DNA of 64,000 nt from a virus, in the IMG/VR virus record IMGVR_UViG_3300046373_000092, positions 1-64,000 of that record; one strand, written 5' to 3'. The notes below the pieces were generated by a model. That model saw only the letters and a program-made list of their open reading frames with translations. It ran no database searches and had not been told where the DNA came from. Position numbers and translations under genes: made by a program. This document shows, in pieces, positions 1 through 5,667 of this stretch (position 1 is its first letter; each line of letters starts with the position of its first letter).

Positions 1-22
1 ATTTAATCTATAGGAGATAGAA

Positions 23-259
23 ATGGAAAACTCAGGAACGATCGGTAACTTCGGAACTTACTCGCTAGTGGTAGCGCCGAACGGTATTGCAACAGCTACT
101 ATGAGCGGAAAGTACCCACAAGCCGGAACCGCGGTATTGGATGCGAATACTTCAGTAAAGTTTGATCTTATCGAAGCACTGAAGCTTGCGGCTAGAGAAA
201 CTACTAATGGGGTTGATGACATTATGGTAGCCATGATTGCAAAGGCGTTTGGTCGCTAA
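23..259 (+). CDS. Small protein of unknown function
   Basis: This 78-residue protein has a strong ribosome binding site (AGGAG at 12-16) six bases before the ATG. The N-terminal half is rich in Gly, Thr, Ala and Val and looks beta-like. The C-terminal half contains a helix (KLAARETTNGVDDIMVAMI). It is the last gene of a plus-strand unit entering from the left and is followed by a terminator. I do not recognise the family. A small virion or DNA-associated protein is possible but unsupported. Confidence 0.7.
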   Translation: MENSGTIGNFGTYSLVVAPNGIATATMSGKYPQAGTAVLDANTSVKFDLIEALKLAARETTNGVDDIMVAMIAKAFGR

Positions 260-265
260 TTCTTC

Positions 266-283
266 GAGGGAGGAAACTCCCTC
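266..283 (+). terminator. Intrinsic terminator hairpin
   Basis: A perfect 7-bp stem (GAGGGAG with CTCCCTC) closes a GAAA tetraloop just after the stop at 259. The downstream U tract is weak (CTTCTATTT). It ends the incoming plus-strand unit where it converges with the minus-strand operon. Confidence 0.6.
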
Positions 284-286
284 CTT

Positions 287-445
287 CTATTTAAAAATTT
301 CTTGTAGTAGCTCAGATCTAAAAACAGACATCCGCACGGAGGGAAACTTTGGATTACAACCAATCCATGGAAAATCCAGCGAACTTCCTCGTGAACATAA
401 ATACTTTATATCTGCCATACATCTAATTGAATATTTATAATCCAC
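287..445 (-). CDS. EL-tail small protein (52 aa), last gene of the left minus operon
   Basis: It starts at a GTG that overlaps the TAG stop of the upstream membrane protein (TAGTG). The body is cysteine-containing and unrecognised. It ends in the tail VFRSELLQEIFK. No minus-strand gene follows it, so the tail here cannot be maintained as a ribosome binding site for a neighbour. The GTG start is inferred from the overlap, because the preceding Shine-Dalgarno is weak. Confidence 0.6.
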   Translation of the reverse strand: MDYKYSIRCMADIKYLCSRGSSLDFPWIGCNPKFPSVRMSVFRSELLQEIFK

Positions 446-582
446 TACACCACCACTAAGATTACTATTATCGGACAGATCACAATTAAGAATACTGCTA
501 GAGCCGTCACCAGAAAAGGAAGAATGCTCTTGGACCTTTTAGGTAGCCCGGCTCTATATTTGTTTAGATCTACTACAGACAC
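445..582 (-). CDS. Small single-pass membrane protein (45 aa)
   Basis: The GTG start overlaps the stop of the upstream gene by one base. A basic N-terminus (KYRAGLPKRSK) precedes one long hydrophobic stretch, roughly residues 19-45, of Leu, Ile and Val ending in IVILVVV. The likely topology is N-in with one transmembrane helix. It lies in the operon that carries the endolysin, so a lysis or membrane-disturbing role is possible, but no family is recognised. Confidence 0.55.
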   Translation of the reverse strand: MSVVDLNKYRAGLPKRSKSILPFLVTALAVFLIVICPIIVILVVV

Positions 583-896
583 TATAATCTACCAAGGATC
601 ACTAACCCCAGTTTATTAAAACCCTTTACTGAAATTTTTTTCTTCTTGATTCCATCAGACTCGATGTAATTCTGTATGTTGATCCAAACTTTAGTTTCAA
701 TTGTTTCATGAGGTCTAGCAACTACTTCAGCAGATTGAATATAGATTTTTCCTTTAGCATCGATAAATGCATATTCATGATTAGTACTAAGTTTCATATG
801 TCTCCTCTTGGCTCTTTCTTTAGCCTTTAATCTTTTTAAGCGTTCCTCAGAAACGATCATTCCTTTATATCTAAATCTAGCGGGGTATGTTCTCAT
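582..896 (-). CDS. Basic protein of unknown function (104 aa)
   Basis: The first 35 residues are strongly basic and probably helical (ERLKRLKAKERAKRRH). The rest alternates like beta strands (HEYAFIDAKGKIYIQSAEV, then ISVKGFNKLGLVIL). The charge suggests nucleic-acid binding, but there is no recognisable motif. Its ATG overlaps the stop of a 10-codon reading frame (ATGA), and its stop overlaps the next GTG. It lacks the EL-tail of its neighbours. Confidence 0.65.
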   Translation of the reverse strand: MRTYPARFRYKGMIVSEERLKRLKAKERAKRRHMKLSTNHEYAFIDAKGKIYIQSAEVVARPHETIETKVWINIQNYIESDGIKKKKISVKGFNKLGLVILGRL

Positions 897-925
897 TTTG
901 CCATCTCTTTAACTCTAGGTTTCAT
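893..925 (-). CDS. Ten-codon minipeptide ORF coupling two genes
   Basis: The reading frame MKPRVKEMAK begins in an ATGA overlap with the stop of the upstream gene. It ends in another ATGA overlap with the start of the downstream gene. The purine-rich GAGATGGC inside it can act as the next gene's ribosome binding site. It may be a translational relay, a tiny gene, or chance. Confidence 0.35.
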   Translation of the reverse strand: MKPRVKEMAK

Positions 926-1194
926 TTTATAAACTCCGATACATTCCATTGGATTCCGACTAAACGCCAATTGTTGTTAGCCTTCCATTTCAAATATTGT
1001 ACCACGAAACCTTTCTTACGTAAAGCATCAACTATACTTTCACACACTTTTTCTTCAACAAACAATTCTACAAATTCGTGCCCCAGCAAAGCGTTAAGCT
1101 CAATTAAACTTTCGAGTTGCTTTAAACTCGTAACCGGCATAGAGTCGTGGTATTTTTTGTAGAGATCAAGAGCCTTTGCTTTATTTATAGTCAT
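922..1194 (-). CDS. Unknown protein (90 aa)
   Basis: It begins MTINKAKALDLY at an ATG lying inside the 3' end of the upstream EL-tail gene. The Shine-Dalgarno AAAGGAATT is supplied by that gene's tail codons. The first half is mostly helical and rich in Leu and Glu, including SLKQLESLIELNALLGHEF. The second half is beta-like (GFVVQYLKWKANNNWRLVGI). It has no EL-tail and no family is recognised. Confidence 0.65.
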   Translation of the reverse strand: MTINKAKALDLYKKYHDSMPVTSLKQLESLIELNALLGHEFVELFVEEKVCESIVDALRKKGFVVQYLKWKANNNWRLVGIQWNVSEFIK

Positions 1195-1360
1195 TAAATA
1201 ATTCCTTTAGTAGTTCTGAGTAATGTGCGTCTATTCTAATTGCTGATTGATCCATGCCGTCCGAGTACCTAGTACCAGGTCTACTCATTAATCTACGGAA
1301 CCGCCGATGCTGAGTTGTATACAAGCTGGAAAAATACTCTGCTCGCTTATTTATTGCCAC
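1181..1360 (-). CDS. EL-tail small protein, MAINK subgroup (59 aa)
   Basis: The GTG start, followed by GCA ATA AAT AAG (MAINK), lies inside the previous gene's last codons, which read RGNK in the other frame. The body is rich in Arg (QHRRFRRLMSRPGTR). The tail is AIRIDAHYSELLKELF, with AAGGAATT as ribosome binding site for the gene at 1194. The overlap with that gene is 14 bases. Confidence 0.7.
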   Translation of the reverse strand: MAINKRAEYFSSLYTTQHRRFRRLMSRPGTRYSDGMDQSAIRIDAHYSELLKELFNDYK

Positions 1361-1559
1361 GAAATAACTCCTCCAATAACTCGGATTCTATCGCTCTATA
1401 GTTCACTACAAACAGTTCGCCTGTTAAAGCAGCTTGTTTCTTGGCGTCAGTGTAGAATAAATAGTCAAAAGTATAGGTTTCTCTTTTCATCGTTCTGATG
1501 GTTAACCAGTGCAAACTAACGTATTCAAATTGCTCTCTTGCTTTGCAACTAATTGCCAT
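1347..1559 (-). CDS. EL-tail small protein, MAIS subgroup (70 aa)
   Basis: The chosen start is the ATG opening MAISCKAREQF. It overlaps the upstream stop and has CAGGAACTT as ribosome binding site. A longer in-frame extension exists but lacks a binding site. The body includes KRETYTFDYLFYTDAKKQ. The tail is YRAIESELLEELFRGNK, and the final RGNK is dictated by the overlapping MAINK start of the next gene. Confidence 0.7.
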   Translation of the reverse strand: MAISCKAREQFEYVSLHWLTIRTMKRETYTFDYLFYTDAKKQAALTGELFVVNYRAIESELLEELFRGNK

Positions 1560-1716
1560 AAAGTTCCTGGATAATTTTTGATTTAGCAACAGAGAGCTTA
1601 ATCCAGTGAGTGCCGAAATCTCTCCTCTTACTCCATGTTATAAGCTGAATTGTATATTGACTCATATTGTTGCGATATAAGCCAATATTCTCAACTTGCA
1701 TCCATTTATCCTTCAT
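1549..1716 (-). CDS. EL-tail small protein (55 aa)
   Basis: It begins MKDKWMQVENIGLYRN at an ATG inside the last codons of the 270-residue protein upstream. The tail is LSVAKSKIIQELYGN. The CAGGAACTT of Q-E-L is the binding site for the next gene, whose ATG lies inside the tail. The function of the body is unknown. Confidence 0.65.
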   Translation of the reverse strand: MKDKWMQVENIGLYRNNMSQYTIQLITWSKRRDFGTHWIKLSVAKSKIIQELYGN

Positions 1717-2518
1717 ATTGGAACTTACCGCCTACATATTTAATTCCTCTGCTAAATTCCACTAGAGGATGGCTCGCTGGGTAGTAGATGGAATAAATTT
1801 GATTTATAAAATATTCACCATATTTCTTTTTCAAACTATTAAAATATCTTTTCGCTATAAAATTAAAAACAAAATTTTGACGTTTTGAGGAAATGGCGTA
1901 TAGCTCCAGTAGGTAGAGCTTCCTACTACTAGTATCCTGCTTCGGCTTAAACGATCCGATAAACATATTTATTAGCATGCAAGGTAGCCAGTGTAGCGCC
2001 CATATTTTTTTCCCAGCCATTGCAAGCCACGGACTATAGTTCCCAGGATTAATCGGCATAACTCGTCTAGGCTTCACGTTATTGAATATTCCTAAGTTGG
2101 ACGCTCCGTAACTTACTACATCATCCTGAAAGGTATAGTCGCAGATTACTGATCCTGCGCAAATTGCATCTATGTTGTCGTGAGAAATTGATCTTCTGAT
2201 ATCGTATGGAACGTTCGTACTCTCCTTTGCCCCACGATCATAAAGCCCAGGACAAACTTGCAGATCTCGGACTAGCTTGTAGAATCTAGCGCGGTCTAGC
2301 CCGTCAAGCTCTCCGCGAATATGCAGCAGCATTAAGAACTCTGCATAATAGAGAATTCCGTTTTCTGTCGTTGTGCGCATATAAGGAAGATTGACGCCAG
2401 GTTGAAGTTCTAGCCCGTGAAAAGTTGAATAATATTCTCTATAGACTTCAGACTTCAACATTTCTGCTTTCCTTTTTACAATATAATTTGTTGTTAGAGA
2501 TTTCCAAAATGGATTCAT
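1706..2518 (-). CDS. Unknown 270-residue phage protein
   Basis: It starts at MNPFWKSL with a strong AGGAG seven bases upstream. An upstream TTG would add 18 residues but lies inside a terminator hairpin. The protein is mixed alpha/beta, with a charged N-terminal half, a central stretch SISHDNIDAICAG and a hydrophobic aromatic segment WALHWLPCMLINMFIG. The S-x-D-N spacing faintly recalls uncharacterised phage proteins with an S-R-D-Q-L segment, but I cannot assign a function. It is the first gene behind the promoter at 2601-2629 and follows an attenuator-like hairpin. Confidence 0.7.
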   Translation of the reverse strand: MNPFWKSLTTNYIVKRKAEMLKSEVYREYYSTFHGLELQPGVNLPYMRTTTENGILYYAEFLMLLHIRGELDGLDRARFYKLVRDLQVCPGLYDRGAKESTNVPYDIRRSISHDNIDAICAGSVICDYTFQDDVVSYGASNLGIFNNVKPRRVMPINPGNYSPWLAMAGKKIWALHWLPCMLINMFIGSFKPKQDTSSRKLYLLELYAISSKRQNFVFNFIAKRYFNSLKKKYGEYFINQIYSIYYPASHPLVEFSRGIKYVGGKFQYEG

Positions 2519-2527
2519 ATATCTCCT

Positions 2528-2557
2528 AAAAAGAAAGGAACCCGTTTTAAGGGTTCC
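2528..2557 (-). terminator. Terminator or attenuator in the leader of the 1706-2518 gene
   Basis: The minus strand reads GGAACCC, a short loop, GGGTTCC, then TTTCTTTTT. This 7-bp GC-rich stem with a U tract lies between the promoter at 2601-2629 and the start codon at 2518. It either stops transcripts arriving from upstream or attenuates the local promoter. Confidence 0.7.
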
Positions 2558-2600
2558 CTGCGTATTCAAGACTCAACACGCTAAGCTGGAGGGTAATTAG

Positions 2601-2629
2601 ATTGTATCAGATTTAGTGCTCTGTGTCAA
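2601..2629 (-). promoter_or_regulatory. Sigma70-type promoter, minus strand
   Basis: TTGACA (2624-2629) and TACAAT (2601-2606) are separated by 17 bases, with TG in the extended -10 position. The -35 overlaps the stop of the upstream EL-tail gene. It drives the genes from 2518 leftwards. Confidence 0.75.
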
Positions 2630-2799
2630 GTAAAAAGTTCTTGGAGTATTAAAGATTCTAAACACACAACCGCCACTACGGGATTATCCGACAGATCCTT
2701 ATGGCATGCATAAGAGTCTAATAAAGGTGCATAGTACTTGGATTTGAAATACGTTCTAACATCTCTAACATCTATGAATATCCCATTTTTTTTACACAC
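2626..2799 (-). CDS. EL-tail small protein (57 aa)
   Basis: The GTG start overlaps the end of the two-TM protein (GTGTGTAA). The body begins MCKKNGIFIDVRDVRTYF. The tail is VVCLESLILQELFT. The next gene starts more than 100 bases downstream behind its own promoter and binding site, so this tail is kept without a coupled start codon. Confidence 0.65.
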   Translation of the reverse strand: MCKKNGIFIDVRDVRTYFKSKYYAPLLDSYACHKDLSDNPVVAVVCLESLILQELFT

Positions 2800-2989
2800 G
2801 AACTCTATCCCAAAGTCGGTCAGAAATTACAATCAAGAAAGGAGCTGCTATTAAAATAATAAAGGATGCAATAAATATCCAAGGATTATAGATAGGAGCG
2901 ACTATAGCAAAGAGCAGTAAGAACATACAGATGAAAGTCCATACAATCGCCATAGATACATTAAAAGCGTTAATCCAGTCACTATTCAT
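2792..2989 (-). CDS. Two-TM small membrane protein, holin candidate (65 aa)
   Basis: Two hydrophobic segments are visible, about residues 10-31 (AIVWTFICMFLLLFAIVAPIY) and 36-57 (WIFIASFIILIAAPFLIVIS). A charged C-terminus, DRLWDRVRV, follows. Its size, topology and place in the same operon as the M15 endolysin are compatible with a class II holin. The sequence gives no family-specific proof. GGGAG lies seven bases before the ATG. Confidence 0.6.
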   Translation of the reverse strand: MNSDWINAFNVSMAIVWTFICMFLLLFAIVAPIYNPWIFIASFIILIAAPFLIVISDRLWDRVRV

Positions 2990-3134
2990 AAAGCTCCCTC
3001 ACTATTTTAGACCGAGCAGACGCTATTCTTATTGCTAATTGGTAGCCGCTCTCTAATAACATGATGCGTTCATACCCCATATCATGGTGGTTGACATGAC
3101 CAAGCCAATGTAGTGGTACGTATTTATGTACCAC
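2982..3134 (-). CDS. EL-tail small protein (50 aa)
   Basis: The GTG start overlaps the last codons of the gene upstream (RGT in that frame). The body is His-rich (VPLHWLGHVNHHDMGYE). The tail is AIRIASARSKIVRELYE, and its AGGGAGCTT is the binding site for the two-TM protein. The overlap with that gene is eight bases. Confidence 0.65.
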   Translation of the reverse strand: MVHKYVPLHWLGHVNHHDMGYERIMLLESGYQLAIRIASARSKIVRELYE

Positions 3135-3474
3135 GAATCTTTCCAGTAATCATCTCTGCAATTTCTAAAGCTTCCTGCTGTTTTTCTGTAGCAACTGCAA
3201 TTAGCTCATCTTTATTTTCTCTGGGAGTTTCTTCCGCATTTAAGAAATCCACGGCTTCTTCTAGAGATTGTCTAATACCTTCTACGAAGTCCTTTAAGTA
3301 TTCAGCTTCGTATTTTTTAACCTTAATATACATACTGTTTGGAGTGATACGCTTGTTTAGCTCGTCCAAAACCACTGCCACTTCAACGTCATTACCTTTA
3401 ATAGCATTGTTTCTCGCTGCGTACAATATCTCACTCAACATTTTACTCTGCTTCTGATTTAGCGTTAGCTTCAC
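3124..3474 (-). CDS. Helical protein of unknown function (116 aa)
   Basis: The start is a GTG preceded by GGAG within the end of the upstream gene, overlapping it by 32 bases. An internal ATG (MLSEILYAARNN) is an alternative start. The protein is acidic and mostly helical (EYLKDFVEGIRQSLEEAVDF, ATEKQQEALEIAEMITGK). It may be a coiled-coil adaptor. No family is recognised. Confidence 0.6.
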   Translation of the reverse strand: MKLTLNQKQSKMLSEILYAARNNAIKGNDVEVAVVLDELNKRITPNSMYIKVKKYEAEYLKDFVEGIRQSLEEAVDFLNAEETPRENKDELIAVATEKQQEALEIAEMITGKIRGT

Positions 3475-3847
3475 GTAATTTCTCCTCTTTGAATCTTCTC
3501 TTTAAGATTGCCGATTGTTCTGATTTAGCTTTTTTATTGTTTCCGAAAATTTGTCCTTCGTACCCTTTTAAGTGAACCTTCCTGAGGGAAGTGACTGTCT
3601 GCCAAAACGTCGCAAGAAAGGGAATGCTGAATACCCAACCCTCGTATGCCATATCTCCGGATTCTTGCCCGACCACTCTGAGAATGTTCATCGCGTCTTT
3701 ATTAGAAAGAGAGAGCCTGTTCGCAATTCTGCGAGAAAGCTCTCGAGTTCCTTCAGTCTGCCATCTAGACCTCATTATAACGGGGTATCTATTATAAGGT
3801 TTTTCTAGCGGACCAAGAGGACGTAGTGGTTCTTTTTTATTTTTCAT
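3443..3847 (-). CDS. Possible HU/IHF-like DNA-binding protein (134 aa)
   Basis: Residues about 36-85 resemble the start of the HU/IHF fold: a helix-turn-helix segment (RRIANRLSLSNKDAMNIL) is followed by a stretch like the V-x-I-P-x-x-A-x-F region (WVFSIPFLATFW). The C-terminus is basic and helical (ILKRRFKEEKLREAN). If the match is right it would bind phage DNA, but it could equally be an unrelated basic protein. It sits directly downstream of the endolysin. Confidence 0.5.
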   Translation of the reverse strand: MKNKKEPLRPLGPLEKPYNRYPVIMRSRWQTEGTRELSRRIANRLSLSNKDAMNILRVVGQESGDMAYEGWVFSIPFLATFWQTVTSLRKVHLKGYEGQIFGNNKKAKSEQSAILKRRFKEEKLREANAKSEAE

Positions 3848-3850
3848 AAA

Positions 3851-4252
3851 TTAATAGATCCAGGTGCGTTTACCGGATGGTTTTGCAGGGCGTACATCCA
3901 CATGTATAAATCCCTTAGGTCTACCGTCTCCGATGTTATCAAATATATCATAACATATTGCGTATAATTTATCAAGCTTTTCTTTAGTGCTATTTGTAGG
4001 CTTTACATCTGCCGCCAGACCGTTCGGATGCTGGGACCCGACAGCTCCACCCACAGCCTTGTTGTGTGCTGGACAGCGATATCCGGAAGTAATCGTTAGG
4101 CTTTCTCCAAATTTAACACGAACCTTTTCGAGTAGGTCGACTAGCCCTTGGTCGATGTAATTTTCTGTACATGCTCCGCAAACACAATCAAATTCTGTCG
4201 TGTCAAAATGAGTAGTAATTTGAACCTTTTCTTTTGGCTTAAATTTAATCAT
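3851..4252 (-). CDS. M15-family peptidase, probable endolysin
   Basis: This is a peptidoglycan peptidase of the M15 (D-Ala-D-Ala carboxypeptidase-like) class, which cleaves peptide stems at lysis. With the start MIKFKPKEK (AGGAGG seven bases upstream) it has 133 residues. The conserved ITSGYRCPAHN segment is at 54-64, zinc ligands are H75 and D82 in GSQHPNGLAAD, and the last histidine is H117 in GFIHVDVR. It has no signal peptide, so export would need a holin. The start codon overlaps the stop of the upstream gene (TAATG). Confidence 0.88.
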   Translation of the reverse strand: MIKFKPKEKVQITTHFDTTEFDCVCGACTENYIDQGLVDLLEKVRVKFGESLTITSGYRCPAHNKAVGGAVGSQHPNGLAADVKPTNSTKEKLDKLYAICYDIFDNIGDGRPKGFIHVDVRPAKPSGKRTWIY

Positions 4253-4644
4253 TATCTTCCTCCTAAAAATTCGTGGAACCACTGCCCCACTTCTGGCTCT
4301 CCAAGAAGTGTTGAGATTGCAGTACGGGACTGAGTCTGCTTCTTTGGAAGCAAGAAGGGTCCCACACCTTTATTAAGTTCAATAAAATCTCTCCATTGTT
4401 TCACAGCTATAGGCATAGCTTCTGAGATAAAATCAGCCTTATTCATAGGTATGAGATCTGTGTAATCTTGGTAGTTTATTTTGAAAACTTGAATGTCCGC
4501 CAACGATTCTATCGAAATTTCATCTGCTGTTGTAATCACTCCTTTAGTGACAAGATCGTAACCGGCTCTGTGTTGAATATCCACTGTCCGATCAACAATA
4601 AAATAATAATTGTGGAAATCTTTTTGCAGTTTGTAATAATTCAT
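4252..4644 (-). CDS. Unknown protein preceding the endolysin (130 aa)
   Basis: This is the first gene behind the promoter at 4679-4707. It has no transmembrane segment or known motif. Visible segments include MNYYKLQKDFHNYYFIVD at the N-terminus and WRDFIELNKGVGPFLL near residue 85. The last codons (FLGGR, TTA GGA GGA AGA) double as the endolysin's ribosome binding site. This is the same economy seen in the EL-tail genes but with a different peptide. Confidence 0.65.
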   Translation of the reverse strand: MNYYKLQKDFHNYYFIVDRTVDIQHRAGYDLVTKGVITTADEISIESLADIQVFKINYQDYTDLIPMNKADFISEAMPIAVKQWRDFIELNKGVGPFLLPKKQTQSRTAISTLLGEPEVGQWFHEFLGGR

Positions 4645-4678
4645 TTGACATTCTCCGATAGTCCAGTATAGTAGTACT

Positions 4679-4707
4679 ATGTTATCATAATTCTAGGGAT
4701 AACGCAA
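4679..4707 (-). promoter_or_regulatory. Sigma70-type promoter of the left minus operon
   Basis: TTGCGT (4702-4707) and TAACAT (4679-4684) are 17 bases apart with a TG extended -10. It diverges from the plus-strand promoter at 4726-4753. Confidence 0.55.
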
Positions 4708-4725
4708 GTTTTTTCTAAATAATCC

Positions 4726-4753
4726 TTGACTTTTTTAACGCATTGAGTATAAT
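4726..4753 (+). promoter_or_regulatory. Sigma70-type promoter of the virion operon
   Basis: TTGACT (4726-4731) and TATAAT (4748-4753) are 16 bases apart, giving a predicted start near 4760. It would transcribe a roughly 230-base leader before the first gene at 4991. Confidence 0.7.
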
Positions 4754-4759
4754 GACAGC

Positions 4760-4990
4760 ATATAAGCTAAGACAAGTAGCAAAGCCGAGTCAAAACGAGG
4801 CGATGTAGCGAACGCTTCTATGCCTGGTTAGGCAGAACCCACGTCAAATATCCACATTAATCAATATTTTCAGTAATTAACAAATATATATGAAGGACTT
4901 ATAACAAGTAGCATAGCATCTCGTGATGCATTATGTAACAGGCTTTAACGTAATACAATCCTTCTTTATTTAATAAAATTAGGAGTGTTC
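4760..4990 (+). ncRNA. Structured leader or candidate small RNA upstream of the virion operon
   Basis: No open reading frame of note is present. Small inverted repeats are visible: TGCCT-GGTT-AGGCA, AGCG-AA-CGCT and GCATC-TCGT-GATGC. A near-direct repeat of ACAAGTAGCA lies at about 4772 and 4904. The region contains one late-motif copy. It could be a 5' leader, a regulatory RNA, or two stacked transcription starts. No known RNA family was recognised. Confidence 0.4.
4877..4893 (+). promoter_or_regulatory. Late promoter motif, copy 1
   Basis: The sequence is TTAACAAATATATATGA, 98 bases upstream of the ATG at 4991. A hairpin (GCATC-TCGT-GATGC) follows in the leader. Confidence 0.65.
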
Positions 4991-5257
4991 ATGAAGAACC
5001 TAAATTACTTATTTATTCTTATTTGTACATATCTCGGAAGAATCATTCTTTTTGGAGCTAATTTTCCAGAAGCAGTAGTGTTTATTGCTTGTATTTCTTA
5101 CTTACTAATTAATAAGTATTTGAAACATATTAAAATTGAAAAATATAATTCTAGCGTTGATGAAAAAATTAACAAGATCGAAGAAGAGGTCAAGAAAGTC
5201 TCTGCATCGGCAGCGGCACTTCAAATAGGTAACACCTATTCAATGCAAAGGAAATAA
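4991..5257 (+). CDS. Small membrane protein with coiled-coil tail (88 aa)
   Basis: The ATG is preceded by AGGAG at 4981-4985. Two hydrophobic segments fill residues about 5-45 (LFILICTYLGRIILFG, AVVFIACISYLLINKYL). They are followed by a charged helix (DEKINKIEEEVKKVSAS) likely to form a coiled coil. Its position just before the terminase genes is typical for small phage membrane proteins of unknown role. A holin-like role is possible. Confidence 0.65.
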   Translation: MKNLNYLFILICTYLGRIILFGANFPEAVVFIACISYLLINKYLKHIKIEKYNSSVDEKINKIEEEVKKVSASAAALQIGNTYSMQRK

Positions 5258-5259
5258 TT

Positions 5260-5667
5260 ATGAAAAATAATTTAATTGACTTCTCAAAGTTCAAAACTCT
5301 AGCAGATCTACAAAGATATGCCAATGATCAATTTTCCACAATACTAAAAATGCAAGCTCAGGCGGAAGAATATCAATCTAAGATCGAGCATTTGGAAGAA
5401 TTGCTTCGAACAGGAGGATCTGCCATTACGGTTGGATCTAATGAGTTGGAAATTGCGCGGATCGAGCTGAACCGCCTCTATCAGCACTCACTAAGAGAGC
5501 CACTAGATGAGAAGCAAATAAGATCTTATAAAATCTATACAGACTGTCTCCTTGCTATTCAAGGAAAAACTCCTGAGAAAAAACCCAAACAAAAAGAAGA
5601 GCAGCTATCTACTGAAGACTTAATTAACTTAGCACTTCAGGCGATGCCAGAAGCAGATGGCAACTAA
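5260..5667 (+). CDS. Candidate small terminase subunit (135 aa)
   Basis: It lies directly before the large terminase, overlapping it by 11 bases, which is the usual place for the DNA-recognition subunit. The sequence is helical: an N-terminal segment with LADLQRYANDQ, a long helix around residues 28-52, then a helical pair around 64-100 and an acidic tail. I see no clear helix-turn-helix, so the assignment rests mainly on position and size. Confidence 0.5.
   Translation: MKNNLIDFSKFKTLADLQRYANDQFSTILKMQAQAEEYQSKIEHLEELLRTGGSAITVGSNELEIARIELNRLYQHSLREPLDEKQIRSYKIYTDCLLAIQGKTPEKKPKQKEEQLSTEDLINLALQAMPEADGN

Noticed and set aside
237-440. Plus-strand frame of 67 codons after the first gene
   Set aside because: It runs through a terminator hairpin and opposite the small minus-strand gene at 287-445, with no binding site.
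2519-2569. 18-residue N-terminal extension of the 1706-2518 protein from a TTG
   Set aside because: It lies inside the terminator hairpin, while the ATG at 2518 has a perfect binding site.
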